From Solenopsis invicta (taxonomy: Eukaryota > Arthropoda > Insecta > Hymenoptera > Formicidae): a stretch of 64,000 nt of DNA. Positions 32,430-42,289 of the stretch are shown piece after piece. Both the position numbers and the translations under genes were made by a program. Position 1 is the first letter of the stretch, and every line of letters starts with the position of its first letter. The stretch covers positions 14,406,346 through 14,470,345 of the forward strand of contig NC_052667.1 of the NCBI RefSeq assembly GCF_016802725.1. Direction: 5' to 3'. The notes below the pieces were generated by a model. That model had not been told where the DNA came from and searched no databases. It was given only the letters and a program-made list of their open reading frames with translations.

Positions 32430-32576
32430 TAAGATTGAAACCGTCTAAGCCTAACTGAACTAACTCTAAGTTCAATGACGATTGCGGGTTAAGTATTCTT
32501 CTAAAAAGCTTTCAGGTAGGGCTAACTCTTTGAAGTCCATAATGTTACTTGTAAGTGATTCCAGACGCAAAGATTC
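32430..32576 (-). pseudogene. Element X protein d
   Basis: Minus-strand frame LRLESLTSNIMDFKELALPE... continuing to EYLTRNRH. It matches 13,745-13,985 in copy A. It lies immediately after the stop of protein c and might be its continuation or a separate small gene. Function unknown. Confidence 0.4.
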
Positions 32577-33011
32577 TTAGTTTTCTTCATTTACAGAAGT
32601 TACAGCAGATCTAATGAACTCGGTGGTAGGTATCGTCTGAACTGATTGCTCTTTCCTGTTTATTGAGATAGAAGAAAAAGAAGGGGGAGCTACGGGATTT
32701 ACCCGCGTAGTTTGAAGAGATTCTGGAGATTGTATATAAACCTTATCCTTCCGTGCAATAATTAATTGAGGCTGAGTGGGATAGTAAAATTCTAGAATAG
32801 TAGTTTTAAAATTAAACAAGCTTGCAGCGAGTGCAGATGTAATAAGTTTCAAGCGTTCAACATTGCTTTCAAGGATACCATCGTGCAAAACGTTGGACAT
32901 TTGTTCATCAAATTCTTTTACTTTCTCTAAAAAACTTTCTCGTGTTTTTAGCAGAGTAGATAATTTAGGGTTCAACAATACATTGGATGTGGTTGGATTT
33001 GAACTAGACAT
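32577..33011 (-). CDS. Element X protein c, 144 aa, intact frame, unknown function
   Basis: ATG at 33,011 (MSSSNPTTSNVLLNPKLSTL), stop at 32,577. Copy A has a homologous ATG in the same context (MSNSGSTTSN), which supports this start. Residues ~20-70 (RESFLEKVKEFDEQ, ESNVERLKLITSALAASL) look like amphipathic helices able to pair. They are followed by EFYYPTQPQLIIARKDKV and a Ser/Thr/Pro-rich tail. Size and helical character would suit a capsid/gag-like or structural protein, but that is inference. No zinc knuckle, protease or polymerase motif is present. It is the only clean open frame of element X. Confidence 0.5.
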   Translation of the reverse strand: MSSSNPTTSNVLLNPKLSTLLKTRESFLEKVKEFDEQMSNVLHDGILESNVERLKLITSALAASLFNFKTTILEFYYPTQPQLIIARKDKVYIQSPESLQTTRVNPVAPPSFSSISINRKEQSVQTIPTTEFIRSAVTSVNEEN

Positions 33012-33098
33012 ATGTATATGGCGCGTTCATATAATTACTGGGGGTTAGGTGAAATAATCACAATAATTATTGTTTAACAAAAATGGTAATCATATTTA

Positions 33099-33347
33099 TT
33101 AATTTTTGTTGTAATACAAGTATGAATGATCAGCAGTAACAGAAAATTTAATTGGTACAAAACTGTGGTTGGTACAACTATATTTTATATATTGCTTTAG
33201 AGGTGGAATGTTTCTTAAAATGTTTTCAATTACTAAATTTAATTCTCTATCATCCGGGAGCTTGGGAGTTAGGGGTGAAATAACGAGAAAGAGAGGATAG
33301 GAGGTTACAACAAGAAGGTAGTGTTGAAATATAGGGTCCACTTCCAT
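33099..33347 (-). CDS. Element X protein b, 82 aa, unknown
   Basis: MEVDPIFQHYLLVVTSYPLF... ending SYLYYNKN. The hydrophobic stretch at residues ~8-25 (QHYLLVVTSYPLFLVISPL) could be a membrane segment or a buried strand. The core LPDDRELNLVIENILR matches copy A at 13,085-13,312. It precedes protein c by ~90 bp on the same strand. The ATG may not be the native start because upstream similarity to copy A continues. Confidence 0.4.
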   Translation of the reverse strand: MEVDPIFQHYLLVVTSYPLFLVISPLTPKLPDDRELNLVIENILRNIPPLKQYIKYSCTNHSFVPIKFSVTADHSYLYYNKN

Positions 33348-33487
33348 GAAGTTAATGGAAGTGCAGGACTTTATCTCAGAAAATCTAGATAAGATTGGAG
33401 ATTCAGAGAAAATCTAAACTATTCTTTATATCTTAATCATTGATTAATTTTGATGCTGAGGTTTCACAATTTGTTGCTAATATTAGG

Positions 33488-33605
33488 TGATTGGTTCGAT
33501 TTCTTTCCCTTTAAATTTCCAATTTGTAATAATCGCTGTTTACGCTGAAGTAAGCGCCGTTTGAGTAGCGTTGCTCTCCTCGTTTGTGAAATATTTTTCT
33601 TTTTG
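33488..33605 (-). pseudogene. Element X protein a remnant
   Basis: Minus-strand frame TRRATLLKRRLLQRKQRLLQ..., KEIEP resembles ICLLQHKRRTLQNMRLKEMEP of copy A. Basic and helix-prone. Upstream and downstream parts are lost. Confidence 0.35.
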
Positions 33606-33939
33606 GTTAGATGATTCGAATTTAGATGTAAGTAACGACCAAATAAGTCACACTAATTAATAAAAAATGATCGATGAGATGTGTACGCAAAAACTGTATT
33701 GATAATGATATTAAGAACTGCATATAAAGAGAGCTTTCATTGCTGATAGGTTAACGAATGTAGTACCACGTGATTAGGTTCTACAATAAGTCATTAGACT
33801 TATTAAGGTTTGTCAAACATTCTCGTACTTCTGAAATTAAAGTTAACGGTCCACGATATATAGTAATAATAGAGAAATAAAAGCTAGAGGATTGTCACGA
33901 TTTTGATTGTTTTATGCAAGAAAAATCCGCGCAGAGGTT

Positions 33940-34520
33940 CGTTTAGGAGGAGCGGCTTTCATGAAATTTTCCAACAACATAATAGTCAATGGAAAACTTT
34001 ATAAGTTATCTGTAACAAGTTAAAAAAAAATTTGGCCAGGGGTTTGTTTAAGAGTAAGAGTTTTCATAAAATTTTTCGACAAATTAATAATCAACGGAAA
34101 ATTTATAAGTTACCTGTCAAAGTAAAATTATACTAGGTTTTTTAAAAAAAATTTTAAAGTTAAATTTTCCAATAAAACTAAGTATTTCAAGAAAATACGA
34201 TTTAGATTATATGTAAAATTTAATAAATCAAGTAATGTTCAATAAATCAAGTAAGTTACTTTTAAATTTGCATTAAAATATAGCTGAAAGAGCGTTCTGT
34301 TTAGGCTTTGCTCAAAAAAGTAAAAGAAAGAAAGTAAAGATATAGGGTGCGGTCTGTTTAGGCGTCGCTCGACAGAATAAAAGAAAGAAAGAAAGTAAAG
34401 GGTAAGGTAGCGGTCCGTATAGGCATCGCTCAAAAAAATGAGAAAAAGAAAGTAAAGATTTAGGGAGTGGTCCGTACAAGCTTTGCTCGAAAGAATTATA
34501 GGTTCTAAAGAGTGTTGTTT
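33940..34520. repeat. Diverged ~75-100-bp tandem repeats in element X copy B
   Basis: Two blocks are visible. 33,940-34,110 has AAATTTTC/TTATAAGTTA units and is the counterpart of 11,900-12,420. 34,270-34,500 has about three units containing 'GGTCCGTATAGGCATCGCTC' and AAGAAAGTAAAG. Confidence 0.6.
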
Positions 34521-35837
34521 CCCTCCAAAAATAAAGAGTATTTCCGCAAGGGGCTAACTCAATTTATTTTTTTCGGATCCAAAAAGTAAAAGGAGTGTCC
34601 ACAGTTTATTTTCCAGTTCCCTACTTAATTCTATAGAAAGAAAAAAAAGAACAAAGTTGTTTAACCTCTTGCAAGACTGGTTGCAAATTTCAAATTTGAT
34701 CAATAAAAATTTCTAAGTTCTTTACACAAAAAAAAAATTGGACAGCGGTCCGTTTACAAGTTAACAAAATTTAATTTCACTAAACAATTTTACTGTTTCT
34801 GTCACTTGTCACTAGGTTGATTTATTTACTTAATTATTTGTTAATATTGACCGTTTATTTGGTTTTTTTACATTATTAATTGTTGTAATGCCGTTTATTC
34901 CATTACGAGACATATAAGAGCATATTTATTTGGATTGCTTATTTTGGTAAAATAAAGAAACACTTCAATATGAGTACATATTCACATAATAAATTATATT
35001 GGTTTAAAATGCATTTCATATAATAAAATAGTTCAATTCAAACATAATATAATATTCAATATGCAGTTCATATAAAACAATTCCATTTGTTATCATCAAA
35101 TTTGTTGAAACTATTATTACCAATATAACTCAATATTCAACAAGTTATTCAAGATCTATCATACCTTCTGTAATTACTTTATTGTCTCTTCAGGAAATGT
35201 AAGTCATGGGACATATTCCAGGTAATGTCTTATTGTAATTGTCATTTAACGTTATATTTTTATCGCAGCGATATACAGGGTGTTTCAGACCACCCGTACA
35301 CCCCTTTTCTCTTCGCAGGATTAGGACCAATCAAAAATATGTTAAGACAAAAGTTGTAGGGTTTCAAAAGATCTATTCAATGATCTTATCAGTTTGACCT
35401 TGGATGGCGTCGCCAAGGTCAGATCGAAATCACATTAAGTTTTTTAAATGGAACACCCTATTTTTGATTCCAGAATCTAATAGCTGGTGTCAAGACCTTT
35501 CCAAAACACTATAAGAATGTTTATTTTCGTTGACTACTTTCCGAGTTGTGCGGCTTGAAAGTTACACTACCGCCAGCATCAGCATTACTCAAGATGTACC
35601 ATGTGGTGGTTACTTAGTCGGATTTAATCTTGTGTGTGGGTGTGTGCATACGTGCATGCGTATGTGTATGGGGGAGGAAAAGGGGAGTCAAAGTTTTATG
35701 TACTCTGCTTTTGTTTATTAACTGGATTGATTATGTTTGATGATCAATCATGTCCAGATTGACTGTATACATTTTCCCGTGCTTAGCATTATCCAGAATG
35801 AACGACGTGGACGTGACGAGAATTTCATCCCATTGGG

Positions 35838-35998
35838 GTGCTTGATTCACGTGAGTCCCCTTGCCTCTCACGTTTGGGGTGCTTGATTCACGTGAGTCCC
35901 CTTGCCTCTCACGTTTGGGGTGCTTGATTCACGTGAGTCCCCTTGCCTCTCACGTTTGGGGTGCTTGATTCACGTGAGTCCCCTTGCCTCTCACGTTC
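35838..35998. repeat. 41-bp minisatellite, 4 copies
   Basis: Reverse complement of the unit at 29,090-29,376, located at the same place in the element, just after the transposase gene. Confidence 0.95.
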
Positions 35999-36022
35999 GG
36001 GAATGAATGAGTGTATGTTTTG

Positions 36023-37084
36023 TTAAGCGACTAAATGTTCAAAGTGAGCACCATTCTCTGCAATGCAAGCATCAACTCTATTTTGAAAATCATTGGTTGC
36101 TCGAAGAATTTCCTCGGCACGTAAGGATCAAATTGCTTCACTTATTCTACGAATCATATTATCCCTCGTAGTCGGACGTTCATGATAGACCAAGTTTTTT
36201 ATCCTTCTCCAGAAATAATAATCAAGGACGGTAAGATCTGGTGATCGGGGTGGATAATTGATTGGACCGTATTTGCCTATCCACTTGTCGGGGAACATAG
36301 TATTTAATGCCGCACGAGCAACTCTCGATGTATGAGACGGACATGCATCTTGTTGGAACCACATGTTCAGGCGCAATTGCACAGGAATATTTTCTAGTAA
36401 GACAGGAAGATCTGTCATTATCAAGGCGGAATATCTATCACCGTTTAGATTTTCGTCAAAAAAAACAGGACCTATGATTTGACTTCCAATAATTCCACAC
36501 CAAACATTGACTTTCCAAATGGTTTGATGATCTACTTCTCTCAACCAGTGAGGATTATTTTGTGCCCAATAACGAGAGTTCCAAGTATTAACAGATCCAT
36601 CACTTTTAAGTGTACATTCGTCAGAAAATAAAATTTTCAAGTGGAAATCAAGTGGTTGCTGTCTTATAAAGTTGCAAAATACAAGTCTCTGTCTAATATC
36701 GTTATAATTCAACGCTTGATGAACAGACATTCTGTAAGGGTGAAATTTGTTATTTTTTAGAATGCGCCAAACACTGATTTTACTAACACCAGACTCTTGT
36801 TCTCGTCGTCTTAAAGAATCATAAGGGTTCAATTCTGTCGATGCAAGAATTTCCACTGTTCTTTCATCCATAATCGGACGACGAATTTGTGTACCTTTGT
36901 TATGTTGAGGCTGAACGACACCTTTAATTTTGATTCGTTTAGCCAAACGTGAAAAAACATTTCGCGAGTGAGGAGTCCGATCAGGATAACGTTCCCGCCA
37001 CAATCTTTCCGCTGCAATGAATGTACCTCGACACTCACCTAAAATTAGCAGCATATCATATGCTTCTTCATTGGAATAGGACAT
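36023..37084 (-). pseudogene. DD41D transposase, different nonsense codon
   Basis: ATG at 37,084; a 353-codon frame interrupted once by TGA at 36,128-36,130 (...RRISEAI, stop), where copy 1 has CGA. Asp155, Asp246 and Asp288 are all present (LFSDECTL, FQQDACPSH, VLDYYFW). Only the last ~35 residues are lost, so the catalytic core is uninterrupted and partial activity cannot be excluded. CGA to TGA fits CpG decay. The helix-turn-helix region is unchanged relative to copy 1. Confidence 0.88.
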
Positions 37085-37949
37085 GGCTAAATAAACCTAG
37101 ACTAATAAAGAGGGTCGGATTTTTGTTGCGCGATTGATACTGATATGACGGTTATTGAAGACGTAGGTGACAAGTTTGAGAGAGTTATTGTCACTCGTGT
37201 TGAGTTGAGTCACAATAGCGTTGTGGTGAATACATCTCTACTACATCCTATGCAAATAACAATATGTATAAAATCACGAGTTGGACATCGTTACGCAGAA
37301 AGCCGCGCTCGTTATTGCTCGTGTGCTACCGTTAAAGTAATAATGTAATTACATAATATTATGACATACATATGCATGTGACTATCTACGGTCGCGACAG
37401 CTAACTTTCACGATTTTTCATGATCTGTTTTTGTTGGCCCGGCTCGCGTGTTTACTTTCTTTGTGTCGGCTGCACGGCTTTCTGCGTAACGCGTGACTTT
37501 ATATTGTTATTTACATGGTGTTGGCGGTAGTGTAACTTTCAAGCCGCACAACTCGGAAAGTAGTCAACGAAAATAAACTTTCTTGTAGTGTTTTGGAAAG
37601 GTCTTGACACCAGCTATTAGATTCTGGAATCAAAAATAGGGTGTTTCATTTAAAAAACTTAATGTGATTTCGATCTGACCTTGGCGACGCCATCCAAGGT
37701 CAAACTGATAAGATCATTGAATAGATCTTTTGAAACCCTACAACTTTCGTCTGAACATATTTTTGATTGGTCCTAATCCTGCGAAGAGAAAAGGGGTGTA
37801 CGGGTGGTCTGAAACACCCTGTATAATCAGATTATTGATAATATTTCGCATATAATCTAAATTTAATATTAAATTGTTATATGCAAATTAAGTTATAATA
37901 ACTTCAATGTTAATTCAAGCAAATGCATGCACAAATATAGAAAAAAAGT

Positions 37950-37950
<1 letters not shown>

Positions 37951-37982
<32 letters not shown>

Positions 37983-37984
37983 AT
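37951..37984. repeat. (TA)n(TG)n microsatellite
   Basis: Matches the (TA)n at 10,672-10,697 at the outer edge of element X copy A. Confidence 0.85.
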
Positions 37985-38096
37985 CAAAAATTTTGCATGA
38001 ATTAGAATTTTGTGACGAATAATTTGACATTGTTATAATATTACATTGTAGCTAACCTATTATTCCCAGTGGCTCTGAAAAATCAAAATTATGTAT

Positions 38097-38909
38097 TGTA
38101 GCGAATTAGAACGTTTAGGCAAATTGTGAGGCGTAATGGAGAGAGAGAAAGAAGAGAGAGATAGATATAGGCAGAAGTGGGAAAAAAGCTCAGCAAGAAG
38201 GGAAAAACACGGGACAAGCAAGGCGGACGAAGGAATGAGAGAAAAGGAAATAGAAAAATAAAAGTAACGGCAGAACGGAAGCGGGGCAACGGAAAGAAGC
38301 CGGGACCGAAAATCTAGGAGGTAGTAGCTTTTGAATTACCCAGGGCACAAGATCAAAAACCGGAACAGTTCCGGCTTTGCCGTGTGCTTGGTGAAAGCAT
38401 GATCGAGGATACGCCGAAATGACAAACAGGTCCTTGGAAGGTATGCGTTGTTCCGGAGTTAAAAGCTTTGATGAAGTATGACGCACGTGCGGAGCACAGA
38501 ACACGGGTAAATGCGTGGTGTCTTGTGGCTCTGAATCCAGCCACGACACGGTATCCGGAGGCGAAACCAACCCGATGGGAATCTATCATCTCTGATGCCG
38601 CCGTTTTAAATCGTCGATCGCAGCACTGAAGATCGCAGCACTGAATCACTCAGGCTGATAAACGTGGGAAATCGCCGTTTTCCTCGTTCTAAGGCGCTAC
38701 GATATCAAACATCACGCTTAAGGTCATACTCTCTCTACTTATCGCTAAGCGCATACGATAAGTGCCGCTTGTCGTTAGTCCCGTCTGTGGAGCTGCGCCT
38801 ATTGAATTTTTGTAAATGAGATTGACTTTAAGTATGTCGAAAATATATTTAATTCACACGGATTATTTGTGAACTCGTTCTTAGCCATCCGAGCCCGATT
38901 CATATTACA
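38097..38909 (+). repeat. Possible 5' LTR of a degraded retrotransposon
   Basis: Starts TGTAGCGAATTAGAACG and ends ...CATATTACA, immediately followed by TTAGAGCCCGAAC. The last could be a primer-binding region, and a gag-like gene follows. No second copy of this LTR lies in the window, so the call rests on TG...CA ends and position only. Confidence 0.3.
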
Positions 38910-38979
38910 TTAGAGCCCGAACAAAAAGTTAGAAAACGGTAAATATTGACTCTCACATCGGAATGTGGCCTTGGATGAC

Positions 38980-39785
38980 TGTATGAGAGATCAAATGGAT
39001 ACGCGTAATTTAGCTAAGAAAGCGGCGGAAAGTATCAAGAAGAACATTAGTACAAAAAGGCTGAAATATAAAAATGGAGGACAAAGTTTAAAAATAAAAA
39101 AATAGTTAAGTCAATATAACGCTTTAAACGCGGAAATGAAAAAGTTGCGTGAAAGACGAAAGGAATTTAATAGAATAGAGCAAGAGTTACAGGAATTACG
39201 CCTAAAATGTAGTGAAGAACAGGAACAGACGCAAAGTTTGCGCGAAAATATTGATAACTTAACAAGTAATCAGAGTGACACAGTTGTACCGAATTTGTTA
39301 GTAGACTTCCAAAGAATGCATCTGGACATTAAAATTGCCAAATTTAAAGATGAGTATGTGAAATATCAAATCAAATATTTAAATGATCTTTAGAATTATT
39401 TGAACATGGAAAACATTGCAAACGCGGTAAGAGTATTGGTAATGGAAAGTAGTGTAGTAGAAAAAGCGAAATATTGGTTTGAAAATAATAAACAAAATTT
39501 AATAACATTTGAATTATTTAAAGAACATTTTAAGAAAGCATTCTTCTCGATACCTATACAAATAAAAATCAAAGAAAAATGGCAAAACAGACGATATAAA
39601 AAGAAAAATAAGTCGCTGGAAGTTTTTATCTCAGAACAGAGGAGATTAGCACAATATTTCGTGCCAAAAAAGTTGAAGTTTGAAGGTAATTTTAAGATTG
39701 CGCAGTAACTGCCTTGGAGGGCGCGGGAAACATTAGCCGGGGCTGATTTTGAAGATGCGCAAACTAACATTAAGAGATTGCAATA
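38980..39785 (+). pseudogene. Retrotransposon gag remnant
   Basis: Consecutive broken frames: a basic start (MRDQMDTRNLAKKAA), a coiled-coil-like segment at 39,136-39,393 (LRERRKEFNRIEQELQELRL), then 39,400-39,708 with WFENNKQNLITFELFKEHFK and RRLAQYFVPKK. After a stop comes PWRARETLAGADFEDAQTNI, a wording common to insect Ty3/gypsy gag. The frame is cut at 39,785 by a DD41D element. No protease, RT or integrase follows in the window, so the rest is deleted or lies beyond later insertions. Confidence 0.55.
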
Positions 39786-40084
39786 CAGGGTAGTCAAAAA
39801 GTATTGGACCCACCCAATATTTCCGTTCCCTTGCATTTTACAAGAAAATGTTTCAGACAAAAGTTGTAGGGTTTAAAAAGATCTATTTACTGATCTTATC
39901 AATTTGACCTTGAATGGCGTCGCCAATGTCAGATCGAAATTACATTAACTTTTTTAAATGGAACACCTAACTTTTTATTACATATTCTTGTAGCTTATCT
40001 CGAGACCTTTCCAAAACACTACAAGAAAGTTTATTTTCGTTGAGTATTTTCCGAGTTGTGAGGCTTGAAATCTACAGTGTACTG

Positions 40085-40358
40085 TAGTGTGGGTCCAGCT
40101 AGTTAAGGCAAGAGTGGCGTGTGGGTCCTGCCAGTTAAGGCAAGTGTGGCGTGTGTCCGGCCAGTTAAGGCAAGTGTGGCGTGTGTCCGGCCAGTTAAGG
40201 CAAGTGTGGCGTGTGTCCGGCCAGTTAAGGCAAGAGTGGCGTGTGGGTCCGGCCAGTTAAGGCAAGTGTGGCGTGTGTCCGGCCAGTTAAGGCAAGAGTG
40301 GCGTGTGGGTCCGGCCAGTTAAGGCAAGAGTGGCGTGTGGGTCCGGCCAGTTAAGGCG
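40085..40358. repeat. 30-32-bp minisatellite, 9 copies
   Basis: Unit CCGGCCAGTTAAGGCAAGNG plus TGGCGTGTG. It lies between the subterminal arm and the transposase stop, the same position as the unrelated 41-bp array in the other DD41D copies. Confidence 0.95.
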
Positions 40359-40411
40359 AATTTTATTCCAATTGGTCAGCTTGGGCAAAATATTCAATTG
40401 TACCAAACAAT

Positions 40412-41488
40412 TCACAACAAATGTTCAAATTGTTGCCCTTCAACAGCCTGGCAATGTGCCAATCTGTTATAAATAGCTGAAACCGCATTCCGGTACGTTT
40501 CCGGCGGTATTAGTTGTACCTCTTGAGTTATTCTCCCTCTTAAATCATCTAAATCTTGAGGTTTGGTGGCATAAACTTTACTTTTCAAGTAACCCCACAA
40601 AAGAAAGTCAAGTGGGGTCAAATCTGAAGACCGAGGTGGCCACTCAATATGACCCCTTCGCCCTATCCACCTGTCCTGAAAGACCTCATTCAAATATTGA
40701 CGGACAATGACACCATAATGAGGTGGAGCTCCATCCTGTTGGAAATAAATTTCATCCATATTTCCACCAGCTATGTCTCGAATAGCTGGAACAATTTGTT
40801 CGCGAAACATGACTGTGTAAACCTGTGCTGTCAAATTGCCTTCAATAAAGAAAGGACCAACTATCGGTCTATCGTTAAGAATACCAGCCCATACGTTAAG
40901 TTTTTGTGGATATTGGGTGTGATTGTCTCTTTTCCAATAAGGATTAACGTCACTCCAGTATCTACAATTGTGTCTATTTACATTTCCAGTCAGTTCAAAT
41001 GTTGCCTCATCAGAGAAAACATTATTAAGTAATAGAGGGTCCTCGGCAATCATCTCCATCATAAGATCACAAAATTCGATGCGTCTATCAAAATCGTCTT
41101 CGGACAACTCTTGGCACAAATGGAGTTTGTATGGATGCCATTTATTCAATTTCAAAATTTTACTGACAGATCCATGAGAGATTTCGTGTTCTTGTGCAAC
41201 GCGATCGATGGAAATATGGGGATTTTCAACGACAGACTGTAAAACATTTAATGCCTTATCATTATTTGTTGCTGTTTTACGTCGACCAGATCTTGGGCGG
41301 TTTTTAACGCTACCAAGGTCCTCGAAACGTTGAATAGTACGGATTACAGTACTTTTAGAGATCCTATTATTTTCATTCCGAAAATTTTCATTAAATAATC
41401 GCGTTACTGTTTTATACCCTCTTTGTTGATCTCCCCATCCTCGCATCATTAACAGTGTTATTCGATCTTTTTCAGAAAGCTCCGCCAT
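40412..41488 (-). CDS. DD41D transposase, intact 358-aa frame
   Basis: ATG at 41,488 (MAELSEKDRITLLMM), stop at 40,412 after GQQFEHLL. The N-terminal half has two helix-turn-helix segments (residues ~5-55 and ~80-115) and a GRRKT-type basic hook (RPRSGRRKTA, 65-73). Catalytic Asp160 (VFSDEATF), Asp252 (YFQQDGAPPHY) and Asp294 (PLDFLLWGYL) are present with 41 residues between the last two. The Arg/Lys-rich linker and C-terminal ETYRNAV...NRLAHC are intact. Length is normal for the group. It is only distantly related to copies 1 and 2. The gene looks functional, but one element terminus appears missing. Confidence 0.9.
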   Translation of the reverse strand: MAELSEKDRITLLMMRGWGDQQRGYKTVTRLFNENFRNENNRISKSTVIRTIQRFEDLGSVKNRPRSGRRKTATNNDKALNVLQSVVENPHISIDRVAQEHEISHGSVSKILKLNKWHPYKLHLCQELSEDDFDRRIEFCDLMMEMIAEDPLLLNNVFSDEATFELTGNVNRHNCRYWSDVNPYWKRDNHTQYPQKLNVWAGILNDRPIVGPFFIEGNLTAQVYTVMFREQIVPAIRDIAGGNMDEIYFQQDGAPPHYGVIVRQYLNEVFQDRWIGRRGHIEWPPRSSDLTPLDFLLWGYLKSKVYATKPQDLDDLRGRITQEVQLIPPETYRNAVSAIYNRLAHCQAVEGQQFEHLL

Positions 41489-41640
41489 TCTTAATTAGAG
41501 TAAGAAAGAATTAAACAGGTAAGTGATAGGAAATCACGTCCATGACGTGAGTGCTGCTCGCTAAGAAGACAGCACTGCATCAAAGATACAATGTTAGAGT
41601 ATCGGTAGTTCTCTAATTAAAGGCGATCTTTATTCTCTCA

Positions 41641-42275
41641 CTCTTGCAAGTACCAATGTACGAGCTCTTGAGCAAACAATACGGATCACTGATTTAAATC
41701 CAGTAAAGAAAAAAGAAGAGAAAAACGATTTGGAAAAGAAAATTTTAAACACTCAAATTAGAAATTTAAATGTTTAGGATGGCAAATTAAATGGGAAAGC
41801 TAATAATAATAAATTGGTTAAGCAGAATAATATATATAGAAATAGAAATAAAGTTGTGTGTTACGTCCGCTGGATTATAAACTAGCGTCGTAATAAAATT
41901 AATTTTGGCCGCTGTCACCAGTTGTTATAATTATGGATGATGTGCCCGTTCTCATGACATCAATCATTTTATTATTTAAATTTAACTAAAAGAGCTTTCT
42001 TTTCATACATGCCTGATTTAAAAGTAGCATTTTTACGGGGAAGAGGGTGCGTCGTACAAGAGGTGTTAAAAAAAGTGCTAGAATTTATTTTAGTTTACAC
42101 ATTTTTATTGTTTATAAATATATGTTATTCTTACAACGATCACTTTTCTAATACATAGTTAGCTTGGCACCAACGTACGCGTCACAAAGAGGACAGAATA
42201 ATCGCAAAAAAAAAACAAAAAGCCAGTTAGAGAAATAAAAATAAAAATAAAAGAAAGGAAGAATGGACTCAAATA
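41641..42275. other. Spacer, no gene seen
   Basis: AT-rich sequence between the third DD41D element and the GC-rich LINE pair. No long frame or terminus recognised. 42,225-42,260 is an A-rich AAATAAAA run next to the LINE target site. Confidence 0.5.
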
Positions 42276-42289
42276 AGTGGATAGCATCC

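Larger units (their letters stand above)
35276..37821 (-). mobile_element. DD41D Tc1/mariner-type element, copy 2
   Basis: Inverted termini CAGGGTGTTTCAGACCACCC at both ends, flanked by TA (35,274-35,275 and 37,822-37,823). It is inserted into element X: joining the flanks restores similarity to copy A near 10,835-10,850. It is nearly identical to copy 1 but inverted and 123 bp shorter, mostly because its minisatellite has 4 rather than 7 units. Confidence 0.93.
30900..37950 (-). mobile_element. Element X, copy B (inverted relative to copy A)
   Basis: Corresponds block by block to 10,700-22,480 in reverse orientation. Minus the 2.55-kb DD41D insertion it is about 4.5 kb, which is the best estimate of the ancestral length. 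It keeps an open 144-aa frame (protein c) and only about one satellite monomer at 32,196-32,305. The segment 31,180-32,180 matches 21,400-22,320 of copy A. Both ends run into AT-rich or (TA)n sequence, and no clear terminal repeats were found. Confidence 0.65.
39786..41640 (-). mobile_element. DD41D Tc1/mariner-type element, third family member
   Basis: The terminus CAGGGTAGTCAAAAAGTATT at 39,786, preceded by TA, continues into the same subterminal block (AAAGTTGTAGGGTTTNAAAA, TTGACCTTGNATGGCGTCGC) found in the other DD41D elements. Transposase is on the minus strand. The opposite terminus was not found between 41,490 and 42,270, so that end is truncated or too diverged; 41,640 is a guess. 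Confidence 0.8.
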
